Part shown: piece after piece, positions 26,356-34,974 of the stretch | How positions within the stretch are numbered: position 1 is the first letter of the stretch | Layout: the number at the start of each line of letters is the position of its first letter | Assembly (NCBI GenBank): GCA_036397995.1 | Contig: DASWHX010000044.1 | Location: 1-58,715 of the forward strand | Reading direction: 5' to 3' | Source: DASWHX01 sp036397995 | GTDB lineage: Bacteria; Bacteroidota; Bacteroidia; Cytophagales; Cyclobacteriaceae | Length of the DNA: 58,715 bases | Notes under the pieces: generated by a model | What the model saw: only the letters and a program-made list of their open reading frames with translations | The model's database searches: none | What the model was told of the DNA's origin: nothing | Translations under genes and position numbers: made by a program

Positions 26356-27408
26356 ATGGAGAATCATTTCAGTATAAGAAAAACCTTATACTTTCTGGCA
26401 GTCATTGGTTGTCTTTCCTGGATAACCGGATGTGGTCTTCTGGGAATTGGAGGTGGAGGAAGAGGTGACCGTGGGGAGTTGGTAGGTGTTCCGGATCGGG
26501 AAGGTTGGGTAATGACAATACCTTTCGGTATGGTACCAATTCCCGCAGGAACTTTTCATATGGGGCAGGCTGATGAAGACGTTGCTCATTCACAGATTAA
26601 CTTCAACAAGCAAATAACAATAGGCAGCTTCTACATGGACGATACTGAAATCACCAATAATGAGTATCGCCAATTCATGAATGAAATAATTGAAGATTCA
26701 CTAAGTGTGCTCGGCGAAGATTTCGTCATGCGTGAGTTGTACCCGGACACCACAGTTTGGGTAAAGGATTTCACGCATCATATGGGTGATCCTATGATGG
26801 CTTATTACTATTGGCATCCTGCATTTGATGAATACCCGGTTTCCGGGGTAGACTGGGAGGCAGCAAAATACTTCTGCAACTGGAGAACCCAGTATTTAAA
26901 TGACTACAGACAAAGTGTCGGGGATTTCCCGATGCCTAATTTTCGTCTCCCTTCAGAGGCTGAATGGGAGTATGCTGCAAGGGGAGGACGGGATATGGCA
27001 AAATACCCTTGGGGTAATCCCTACATAAGGAATTCCAAAGGATGCATGCTAGCCAATTTCAAACCTGGAAGAGGAAATTATTATGATGATGGATTTGCTT
27101 ATACCTCTCCTGTTATGTCTTACTTTGCAAATGATTATGGATTATATGATATGGCAGGTAATGTGTCCGAATGGGCTGAAGATGCCTTCAATCCGGCCTC
27201 AGTTCCCCTGGTATGGGACCTGAATCCAACCTATTTTGATGTAAATGAACCTAAAAAGGTAATTAGAGGCGGATCATGGAAGGATGTTGCATTTTTCCTT
27301 GAAACTGGTACCAGAACCTTTGAATATAAAGATTCAACACGGGCATATATAGGATTTAGATGTGCAATGACCCATTTAGGTCGTTCTTCGGGTAGAGAAT
27401 TTCAATAA
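26356..27408 (+). CDS. gldK: T9SS ring lipoprotein GldK
   Basis: Outer-membrane lipoprotein of the periplasmic T9SS ring. I prefer the ATG at 26356 over the upstream ATG at 26326, because it gives a normal signal peptide ending in the lipobox ITG-Cys26 (350 aa). A Gly-rich linker follows, then a formylglycine-generating-enzyme (FGE-sulfatase) domain with MVPIPAGTFHMG, FRLPSEAEWEYAARGG, GNVSEWAEDAF and FRC near the end. GldK pairs with GldN to form the ring, and gldLMN follow immediately. GldJ belongs to the same family, but the gldKLMN order identifies this as gldK. Confidence 0.92.
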   Translation: MENHFSIRKTLYFLAVIGCLSWITGCGLLGIGGGGRGDRGELVGVPDREGWVMTIPFGMVPIPAGTFHMGQADEDVAHSQINFNKQITIGSFYMDDTEITNNEYRQFMNEIIEDSLSVLGEDFVMRELYPDTTVWVKDFTHHMGDPMMAYYYWHPAFDEYPVSGVDWEAAKYFCNWRTQYLNDYRQSVGDFPMPNFRLPSEAEWEYAARGGRDMAKYPWGNPYIRNSKGCMLANFKPGRGNYYDDGFAYTSPVMSYFANDYGLYDMAGNVSEWAEDAFNPASVPLVWDLNPTYFDVNEPKKVIRGGSWKDVAFFLETGTRTFEYKDSTRAYIGFRCAMTHLGRSSGREFQ

Positions 27409-27469
27409 TTTTTATAACTTGTAAACACATAATACTTTTAAGTCTTAATCAATCTAAACTTTAAACAAC

Positions 27470-28321
27470 ATGAGTAGTAAAAAAGGCGGTTTCGTTGAGC
27501 TTCTTTTTGTAACCATTATGCCCAAGGTCTATGGTATCGGGGCGGCGGTAGTTATTGTTGGTGCTATGTTTAAAATATTGCACTTACCAGGCGCTGCTGC
27601 TATGTTGGGTATTGGCTTAACCACGGAAGCAATTATCTTCTTCTTAAGTGCTTTTGAGCCCAAGCACTCTGAGCTTGACTGGACAAAAGTATATCCCGAA
27701 TTAGCGGAGGATTATCAGGGTGGTGCCGGGGCCCCCAGAATTGCCAACAAGAAAGATAGCGGAGATTCCGTAACCAAGAAACTTGATCACATGCTGGAAA
27801 GTGCCAAGATAGGGCCAGAGTTGATCGACAGTTTGGGAAAGGGAATGTCCAATCTCTCCAAAAATGTTGGTCAAATGGCTTCACTTTCTAATGCCGCCGT
27901 TGCTACTGAAGAATATTCCAAGAATGTGGGTAATGCATCCAAAGCATTGGTTGATATGAGCAAGTCTTATGCAACAACCGCCAGCGCAATGTCTCAAATG
28001 GCAAATGCCTCTCAGGATGCGAAAGAGTATCATAGCCAGGTTCAAAATATTACGAAAAACCTGGGAGCACTAAACGCAGTCTATGAAATGGAATTGAATG
28101 ATGCGAATAGCCATATTAAGGCTATGAATAAATTCTATTCTAACGTAGCTGCGGTTATGGAAAGTATGGAAAAAGCAGGTAAAGGATCAGAGAGGTTTTC
28201 TGAAGAAATGCAAAAATTGACCTCAAACCTGACTTCTCTTAATAACATTTATGGCAATATGCTTACCGCGATGCGAAGTGGTGGCGGGCAATCCAGCGCC
28301 GCACCTAAAGCTCAGGGATAA
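27470..28321 (+). CDS. gldL: T9SS/gliding motor protein GldL
   Basis: Inner-membrane stator-like part of the proton-driven T9SS motor, 283 aa. Two membrane helices lie in residues about 16-65, with Lys35, His38, Glu53 and Glu63 matching charged residues known to matter in F. johnsoniae GldL, although the loop between helices is four residues shorter here. The rest is cytoplasmic and helical with Ala/Ser-rich repeats (about 100-270) and coiled-coil character. It sits 61 bp after gldK. Confidence 0.94.
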   Translation: MSSKKGGFVELLFVTIMPKVYGIGAAVVIVGAMFKILHLPGAAAMLGIGLTTEAIIFFLSAFEPKHSELDWTKVYPELAEDYQGGAGAPRIANKKDSGDSVTKKLDHMLESAKIGPELIDSLGKGMSNLSKNVGQMASLSNAAVATEEYSKNVGNASKALVDMSKSYATTASAMSQMANASQDAKEYHSQVQNITKNLGALNAVYEMELNDANSHIKAMNKFYSNVAAVMESMEKAGKGSERFSEEMQKLTSNLTSLNNIYGNMLTAMRSGGGQSSAAPKAQG

Positions 28322-28375
28322 GCGGATTATCGAGAAATTATTTTTTTATTTCAGGCAAATTAAAATGAATTAATT

Positions 28376-29950
28376 ATGGCAGGTGGCAAAGAAACTCCTA
28401 GACAAAAGATGATTGGGATGATGTATCTGGTGCTAACGGCTTTATTGGCGCTCCAGATTAGTAACTCGGTGCTTGAGAAATTTATCTTTATCGACCAGAC
28501 GCTTCAAAAGTCAGTAGCTGAAAATGTTGGGAAAAACAACAAGACCATTGGAAGGATTGAAGCAGAGGTCAAGAAGAAGGGTGACCGGGAGGGTGATGTC
28601 AAGGCTTTGGAAAAAGCGAAACAGGTGCGTCAAATGACAGCGGCATTGCTCAGTGATTTGCAGGAGTATAGGGATGAAATGGCACGAATTACCGGAGGTT
28701 ACGATGATAATGGGAACCTTATAGGTTCCAAGGATTATGACAAGGTAGGTACCTGGATGATTCACGGGGGGAAGGGTAAAGAATTAAAAGACCGGCTTAA
28801 TAAATATTCTACAGACTTGGGATCCGTTACGGGAGAATCATTTCTTCCATTAGCCAGGGATGCAAAGGAAATTGATTTAGCCAAAAATGATCCCGACCAA
28901 AAGGATAAGAATTTCTCAGAATACTATTTTGAGAATACTCCAACTGCTGCCGGAATGGCAACCATCAGTCAGATGGAAACCGAGGTTCTGAGTTATGAGC
29001 AGCTGGCATTAGATAAAATTGCAGAAGAAGTAGGAGCCAAGGATGTAAGCTTTGACCAAATACGACCAATGGTTCTTCCTGTTTCCAACATAGTTGCAGC
29101 CGGTGCAAAGTTTGATGGTGACCTTTTCATAGCAGCCTCCTCATCAGCAGTTGATCCTGAAATGACCTTCGAAGGAAAGGAACTTGAAGTGGTTGACGGC
29201 CGTGGAAGAATTTCATTTGTTGCAACGCCCGGAGCTTATGATAAAGATGGATATGCAAAGAAGACTTTCAAAGCAACTATTACATTAAGCGACTCTACCT
29301 ACGATGTTGAACATGAATACATAGTGGCAAAGCCTGTAATTCAAATTCAATCGGCATCAATTTCTTCGTTATACCTGAATTGCGGAAATGAACTGAATGT
29401 GCAAGTTCCGGCTTTAGGATCGGCTTACAATCCTTCATTCTCTACAACAGGAGCGGAAAATGTGAAAGGCGCGCAAAAGGGCATTGTAACCGTTATTCCA
29501 ACGGCAAGAAAAGTAACCCTGACAGTAAGAAGCGATGGCAACTTAATTGGAAGTCAGGATTTTGGTGTCAGACCAATTCCAAAGCCAATTCTCGAGATTT
29601 CTGAAAGAGGACGCCCTATCAATCTCAAGACCGGTGTTTCAGCCCCAGGTCCAAGACAAATTAATATCAGAGCGGTTCCTGATGAGACTTTTCTGGCTCA
29701 ATTGCCTAAAGATGCGAGATACAGAGTTTCTGAATGGGAAATAACCCTTGCAGCCGGCGCAAGAGCAGTTCATAGTGAAAGAGTTCGCGCTGAACAATTT
29801 GCAATGCCACAAACAATTCTGTCAAGAGTGCAACCCGGAATGAGAATTGTTATTGAAGTAAAGAGGCTTCAAAGGCAGAATTTCCAAAATAAAGTAGAAG
29901 ATGTATCACTTGCCGGATTGAGTAATATTTTCACCATAAATATTAACTAA
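28376..29950 (+). CDS. gldM: T9SS/gliding motor protein GldM
   Basis: Single-span inner-membrane protein of 524 aa whose large periplasmic part transmits motor force to the GldK/GldN ring. The N-terminus ETPRQKMIGMMYLVLTALLA contains Arg9, the residue shown to contact GldL in relatives, inside the start of the membrane helix. The periplasmic part contains the expected D1-D4 type beta domains. The gene lies 54 bp after gldL and 2 bp before gldN. Confidence 0.95.
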   Translation: MAGGKETPRQKMIGMMYLVLTALLALQISNSVLEKFIFIDQTLQKSVAENVGKNNKTIGRIEAEVKKKGDREGDVKALEKAKQVRQMTAALLSDLQEYRDEMARITGGYDDNGNLIGSKDYDKVGTWMIHGGKGKELKDRLNKYSTDLGSVTGESFLPLARDAKEIDLAKNDPDQKDKNFSEYYFENTPTAAGMATISQMETEVLSYEQLALDKIAEEVGAKDVSFDQIRPMVLPVSNIVAAGAKFDGDLFIAASSSAVDPEMTFEGKELEVVDGRGRISFVATPGAYDKDGYAKKTFKATITLSDSTYDVEHEYIVAKPVIQIQSASISSLYLNCGNELNVQVPALGSAYNPSFSTTGAENVKGAQKGIVTVIPTARKVTLTVRSDGNLIGSQDFGVRPIPKPILEISERGRPINLKTGVSAPGPRQINIRAVPDETFLAQLPKDARYRVSEWEITLAAGARAVHSERVRAEQFAMPQTILSRVQPGMRIVIEVKRLQRQNFQNKVEDVSLAGLSNIFTININ

Positions 29951-29952
29951 TT

Positions 29953-30825
29953 ATGAAGAATGTGAAGTTGATTTTAGGTTGGGTACTAATTATGATCCTG
30001 GTTACGCCTGCAGCTTATTCCCAGGAAACTGTTTCCGAATACGATCCAAATTCTGTAAAACAAATTCCAAAGTACGAACAGTTTTACAAGAAAAGAGTGT
30101 GGCGTAGAATGGATTTGAAAGAAAAGCAAAATCAGGCATTTTTTGCCTTTAATAATGAGATAACCAAAATTATTATTGAAGCAGTTAAAGCGGGCACATT
30201 GCAGCCATATAAGAATGATTCTCTGAAAACCATGATGACTTTGGAGGAATTTAATGAGAATATGAAATTGCCGGGAATTGACGATGAAGAAGATGATATT
30301 TTTGGAGGTGATACTGGCGGCGGCTGGGGTGATGATGCCGGTGGCGGCTGGGGTGATACAGGCGAAGGGGAAGGAGCAGTTGAAGAGGAAGTAGTTGCAG
30401 TTTCTACGGAATTCCTTCCTAACGAGGTAACCTTAATGACTCTTTGTGAAGACCAGATATTTGATAAGAGAAGATCTACATTGTACTTTGATATTATGGC
30501 TATCACCATTACGATTCCTGGTGACAGGTATGAAACAGGTATAAACAAGGATGTCGGCACCTTTAAATACTCAGATTTAGTAAGGCTTTTTAAGAGTATG
30601 CCGGAAGAAGCCATCTGGTTTAATCGTCAGAACAGTGCGGAACATAGAAACCTGTCTGATGCTTTCGAATTGCGATTGTTCAGCGCCAGGGTTATCAAAG
30701 TGGACAACCCAAGGGATCAATATATCTCAGATGTTTATTCCAGGTACCCAAAAGAACATATTATGGCTTCCCAATGGCTGGAGCTCGAGTTAATGGAGCG
30801 TGAGCACAATCTTTGGGAGTATTAA
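29953..30825 (+). CDS. gldN: T9SS ring protein GldN
   Basis: Periplasmic partner of GldK, 290 aa, with a signal peptide (1-23, ending AYSQ). The conserved start VSEYDPNSVKQIPK and the C-terminal half with WFNRQNSAEHRNLSDAFELR fit GldN. A low-complexity insert of Gly/Asp/Trp repeats (GGGWGDDAGGGWGD, about residues 120-140) splits the protein. It is the last gene of the gldKLMN set, and its stop overlaps the uvrC stop on the other strand by 4 bp. Confidence 0.93.
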   Translation: MKNVKLILGWVLIMILVTPAAYSQETVSEYDPNSVKQIPKYEQFYKKRVWRRMDLKEKQNQAFFAFNNEITKIIIEAVKAGTLQPYKNDSLKTMMTLEEFNENMKLPGIDDEEDDIFGGDTGGGWGDDAGGGWGDTGEGEGAVEEEVVAVSTEFLPNEVTLMTLCEDQIFDKRRSTLYFDIMAITITIPGDRYETGINKDVGTFKYSDLVRLFKSMPEEAIWFNRQNSAEHRNLSDAFELRLFSARVIKVDNPRDQYISDVYSRYPKEHIMASQWLELELMEREHNLWEY

Positions 30826-32660
30826 GAATATTTAGAAATTCTTGATTTCAGGGAAGATTTACTCTTCCTTTTTTTTTGATAATACTCAAGAATTCTTTGA
30901 GCCCTGGCTTTGCCAACCGCTTTCTCGATTTCTAATGGAGCAGCCTCATTTAGTTTTTTTATAGACTTAAATCTATGAAGTAAGATTGAAATGGTTTGTG
31001 GTCCAATTCCTTCGATATTTTCTAACTCTGATCGAGTTAATTGTTTACTCCGCTTACTTCTGTGAAAAGTGATGGCGAACCTATGGGTTTCATCTCTTAT
31101 TTGCTGAATCAGCTTCAGGGAACCCGAGGACTTACTTAAATGTAAAGGAAACTGATCGCCTATTGTATATATTTCTTCCAGCCTTTTGGCTATTCCAATT
31201 AAATGGATATTACTATCAAGACCTAAATCTCGTAAGGCTTCGAAGGCTGCATTTAATTGGCCTTTGCCGCCGTCAATTATTATCAGGTTTGGAAATGTTT
31301 CACCTGTATTCTTAACTTTCCTGTATCTCCGTGTAACTACCTCCCTCATGCTGGCAAAATCATCAGGTCCCTGGACAGTTTTGATGTTGAAATGTCTGTA
31401 CTCCTTTTTTGATGGTTTACCTTCCCTGAAACAAACCATAGCTGCAACGGGAGTAGTTCCCTGGAAATTAGAATTGTCAAAACACTCAATGTGTTTTGGT
31501 ACCTCACTTAGCCTCAAATCATTCATCAGTCTAATAAGGGTTTCTGGATCTTTTGACTCTTTCTCATATTGCCTTTGTCTTTCCCGCTTGTATTGAAATG
31601 CATTCTTCAAAGAAAGTTCAACCAACTTTCTTTTATCCCCGCGCAGCGGAACGAAGTTTTTATATGCGTCTGGCAGAACAGTCAGTGGTCTATTGGAAAT
31701 AATTGTGGTTGAAGGATAACTAAATGTCTTTTGAATATCAAAAACCAAAGAAGTTAGAATGTCCGATTCATTTTCATCCAGTGGAATTTTAACTTCCCTT
31801 GTTTGTGAGGAAATTATGGCGCCATTCTTAATACGCAAATAGTTGAGGTAGGCATAATTCTCATCAGAAATTATGGTGAAGACATCCGCGTCTGAAATTT
31901 TCCTGTTAACAACCAAAGATTTGGACTGGAACTTTGTCAAGAGTGATAATTTCTCTTTTAACATCTGGGCTTTTTCAAATTCCAGAGACACCGCATAACG
32001 CTTCATTTCTTCCTTAAAATGCTTTTCTACTAATCCAATGTTGCCTTTTAATATTGCTGTTGCCTGCTCCATATCCTTTGCATAATTCTCTTCCATTTGC
32101 AAACCCTCGCACGGTCCCTGGCAATTTCCAATATGATATTCCAGACAAACTTTAAATTTCTTTGCCTTAATATTTCTCTCACTTAAATCCAGTCTGCAGG
32201 TTCTGATTGTATAAAGGCTTCGAATCAGGTCCAGTACATTGTTCATTGCTACAACACTGGAATAGGGACCGTAGTAATTTCCGCTTCCTTTAATGACTCT
32301 GCGTGTACTGAATATTCTGGGAAATCTTTCGTTGGTGATGAGGATGTAAGGAAAGGATTTGTCGTCTCTCAGCTGAATATTATACTTTGGCTGATTTTGC
32401 TTTATTAAATTGTTTTCAAGAAGCAGTGCATCAAATTCTGAATTTACGATAGTAAATTCAATGAACCTGGCTTCAGAGACAAGTTTCAGAGTTTTCCGAT
32501 TTTCAAACAGGGATTTGGTGAAATAACTGCTAACCCTTTTCTTCAGATTCTTAGCTTTCCCTACATAAATAACCTTGCTTGCTTTATTCAGAAATTCATA
32601 AACCCCAGGGTCGGGAGGAAGCAGGGCATATTCCTTGGCATTAAGTAAATTTACCTTCAT
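30822..32660 (-). CDS. uvrC: Excinuclease ABC subunit C
   Basis: UvrC, 612 aa, makes the two incisions in nucleotide excision repair. The GIY-YIG nuclease is at the N-terminus (DPGVYEFLNKASKVIYVGKA), a UVR motif (about 200-240), an RNase H-like endonuclease half (ECFDNSNFQGTTPVAAMV, IIDGGKGQLNAA) and a C-terminal helix-hairpin-helix region (ENIEGIGPQTISILL). It is the last gene of an apparent sprE-PBP1A-uvrC operon, 16 bp after the PBP gene. Confidence 0.96.
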   Translation of the reverse strand: MKVNLLNAKEYALLPPDPGVYEFLNKASKVIYVGKAKNLKKRVSSYFTKSLFENRKTLKLVSEARFIEFTIVNSEFDALLLENNLIKQNQPKYNIQLRDDKSFPYILITNERFPRIFSTRRVIKGSGNYYGPYSSVVAMNNVLDLIRSLYTIRTCRLDLSERNIKAKKFKVCLEYHIGNCQGPCEGLQMEENYAKDMEQATAILKGNIGLVEKHFKEEMKRYAVSLEFEKAQMLKEKLSLLTKFQSKSLVVNRKISDADVFTIISDENYAYLNYLRIKNGAIISSQTREVKIPLDENESDILTSLVFDIQKTFSYPSTTIISNRPLTVLPDAYKNFVPLRGDKRKLVELSLKNAFQYKRERQRQYEKESKDPETLIRLMNDLRLSEVPKHIECFDNSNFQGTTPVAAMVCFREGKPSKKEYRHFNIKTVQGPDDFASMREVVTRRYRKVKNTGETFPNLIIIDGGKGQLNAAFEALRDLGLDSNIHLIGIAKRLEEIYTIGDQFPLHLSKSSGSLKLIQQIRDETHRFAITFHRSKRSKQLTRSELENIEGIGPQTISILLHRFKSIKKLNEAAPLEIEKAVGKARAQRILEYYQKKRKSKSSLKSRISKYS

Positions 32661-32676
32661 GTGGAATCCAAAAAAT

Positions 32677-34974
32677 CTAATCCCGAATATCCTCTAACGG
32701 TTTTTGAAAATCAATTGAATCTCTTTGACCAGGGGCTCCATATTTTGAGCAATCCAGTTCAACATTTAAGGAAAATGTGGGTCTTGGGAAAGGACCCTTT
32801 GTGTATGGTAAATCCTGATTGGAGTATACTTTTTGCATAAACAGGGCCCAGATTGGCAAGGCCATTACGGCTCCCTGTCCATACTCTATGTTGCGAAAAT
32901 GGATACTGCGATCATCGCCACCCACCCATGCACCGGCGGCGAGATCCTTTGTTACACCCATAAACCAGCCATCAGAGTAATTTTGGGTGGTTCCGGTTTT
33001 GGCACCAATTTCATTGCCATCATCAAGAAGATGATATTTATAATCAAGTCGTCTCCCGGTTCCTCCAGGCTCTTGAATAGTTCCTTTCAACATGTGAAGC
33101 ATCAAATATGCAGTTTCTTCGCTGATTGCCTCTCTTCGCGTAGGGACAAAATTTTGCAGTACATTGCCATATTTATCTTCTATTCTTGAAATATAGAATG
33201 GCTTTGTCCAGGTTCCTCTGTTCACAAAGGTCGCGTAGGCTCCCACCAGCTCATACACAGACACATCATGCGTACCAAGGCCAATAGACAGCACGGGTTC
33301 CATATTGCCGGTTATGCCAAGCCTGTGAGCCGCATTCACCACCGATTCGGCGCCTATTTCATTAGTAATGTGGACGGTAATGCTATTCTTGGATTGAGCC
33401 ATTCCATTTCTTAATGTAAGAGTTTGTCCAGACCATTTATTTTCGGCATTCTTTGGTCTGTACGGTTCTTTATTGCCAGGGATCACGTAGGTTTTGGGAA
33501 CATCCTCGGCTTGATAACATGGATAGTAACCATTCTCTATCGCAGATGTATAAACAATGGGTTTGAAAGTAGATCCGGGCTGGTTCTTGCCTTGTCGTAC
33601 GTGATCGTACTGAAAATAATTATAATTGATTCCTCCAACCCAGGCCTTGATGTGGCCGGTAAATGGATCCATGGCCATGAACCCTGCATGCAAAAATCGC
33701 TTGTAATATCTAATGGAATCCAGGGGACTCAATAAGGTGTCAATATCTCCACGGTAAGAAAATACGGTCATTTCTCTGGGCGTATTCATGATAATTCTGA
33801 TGGAATCATTTCCTTCTCCGTATTTTTCAACCAACCGTCTATACCTTTCGGTTCTCTTAGCTACATCCTGAATAAATCCTTTGATTTCCCTTCCATCTCT
33901 GTCAATCCAGGGATTTTTGCCTTCCCAATGTTCATTAAAAATTCTTTGCAGAGTATCCATATGCTCTGTCACCGCTTCTTCCGCATAAAGCTGCAACCTT
34001 GAGTCAATGGTGGTATAGATTTTCAACCCGCTTTCATACAAATCAATTCCTCTCTCACGGCAGAAGTCGAGCAGATCAAATAAAATTACATTGCGAAAGT
34101 AAGGAGCAAGACCTTCCTTATGGCTTGCAACTCTATAGTCGAGCACAATGTCCTGAACGCTTAAGGTATCAAATTGCTCCTGGCTTATGTATCCATACTT
34201 TACCATTTGTACCAGAACCACATTTCTTCTTGCTTTGGCCATCTCGGGGTGATACCTGGGATTATTTCGTGACGGAGATTCAAGGAGACCAATCAACAAG
34301 GCTGCCTCATTTATGGACAAACTGTCGGGTGTCTTATTGAAGAAAGTTTCAGATGCTGCTTTAATTCCAAACGCAAGGCTTCCAAAAGGAACAGTATTCA
34401 GGTAAAGTGCAAGAATTTCTTCCTTGGTAAAAGTTTTTTCAAGTTGGATGGCAATTAACCACTCTTTGCTTTTGGCAACTATTCTCCTTGGATAATACCC
34501 GAATTTTCTCACCGAACCCTCCATTTCTTCTCCCATTGTATTATAAATTTTCTTGGCGAGCTGCTGTGTTATTGTACTACCTCCGCCTCTTGAACCCAAA
34601 AAAGCGACTGCACGTAGAAAAGCCCATAAATCCACGCCGCTATGATTCTCAAAACGAATGTCTTCTTTTGCGATTAACGCATTAATCAGGTTTTGCGATA
34701 GTTGTTCATAAGTCACCTGGCTGCGATTATACCTGAAATATTTCCCCAGTGACACTCCATCTGATGTAAGCAGTTCCGATGAAAGATCGTTCTCCGGGTT
34801 TTCTAAGGCCTGCAATCCCGGCATTCCGCCATAAAATCCCCCCAGGTCTATCGCAACTGAATAAAAGTAAAAGGGAACAACTACAAGCAGCAAGAAGGCA
34901 ATGGTCCAGGCGGCAAAAATGATGCGCCGCCAAATATTTTTTTCTGAAACACTGTTTTGGTTAGTAGCTTTCAT
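32677..34974 (-). CDS. Bifunctional penicillin-binding protein 1A
   Basis: Class A PBP of 765 aa that polymerises and cross-links peptidoglycan. One membrane helix is at about residues 15-40. The glycosyltransferase 51 domain contains KEDIRFENHSG (catalytic Glu) and GGSTITQQLAKK. The transpeptidase domain has the active-site SxxK in PGSTFKPIVY, the SxN motif in MAQSKNSI and the KTG motif in GAKTGTTQNYSDG. The start overlaps the sprE stop by 14 bp, so translation of the two is coupled. Confidence 0.95.
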   Translation of the reverse strand: MKATNQNSVSEKNIWRRIIFAAWTIAFLLLVVVPFYFYSVAIDLGGFYGGMPGLQALENPENDLSSELLTSDGVSLGKYFRYNRSQVTYEQLSQNLINALIAKEDIRFENHSGVDLWAFLRAVAFLGSRGGGSTITQQLAKKIYNTMGEEMEGSVRKFGYYPRRIVAKSKEWLIAIQLEKTFTKEEILALYLNTVPFGSLAFGIKAASETFFNKTPDSLSINEAALLIGLLESPSRNNPRYHPEMAKARRNVVLVQMVKYGYISQEQFDTLSVQDIVLDYRVASHKEGLAPYFRNVILFDLLDFCRERGIDLYESGLKIYTTIDSRLQLYAEEAVTEHMDTLQRIFNEHWEGKNPWIDRDGREIKGFIQDVAKRTERYRRLVEKYGEGNDSIRIIMNTPREMTVFSYRGDIDTLLSPLDSIRYYKRFLHAGFMAMDPFTGHIKAWVGGINYNYFQYDHVRQGKNQPGSTFKPIVYTSAIENGYYPCYQAEDVPKTYVIPGNKEPYRPKNAENKWSGQTLTLRNGMAQSKNSITVHITNEIGAESVVNAAHRLGITGNMEPVLSIGLGTHDVSVYELVGAYATFVNRGTWTKPFYISRIEDKYGNVLQNFVPTRREAISEETAYLMLHMLKGTIQEPGGTGRRLDYKYHLLDDGNEIGAKTGTTQNYSDGWFMGVTKDLAAGAWVGGDDRSIHFRNIEYGQGAVMALPIWALFMQKVYSNQDLPYTKGPFPRPTFSLNVELDCSKYGAPGQRDSIDFQKPLEDIRD

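Noticed and set aside
30132..30614. 160-aa open frame on the minus strand
   Set aside because: Antisense to gldN. Its Pro/Ser-rich run is only the complement of the Gly/Asp/Trp insert.
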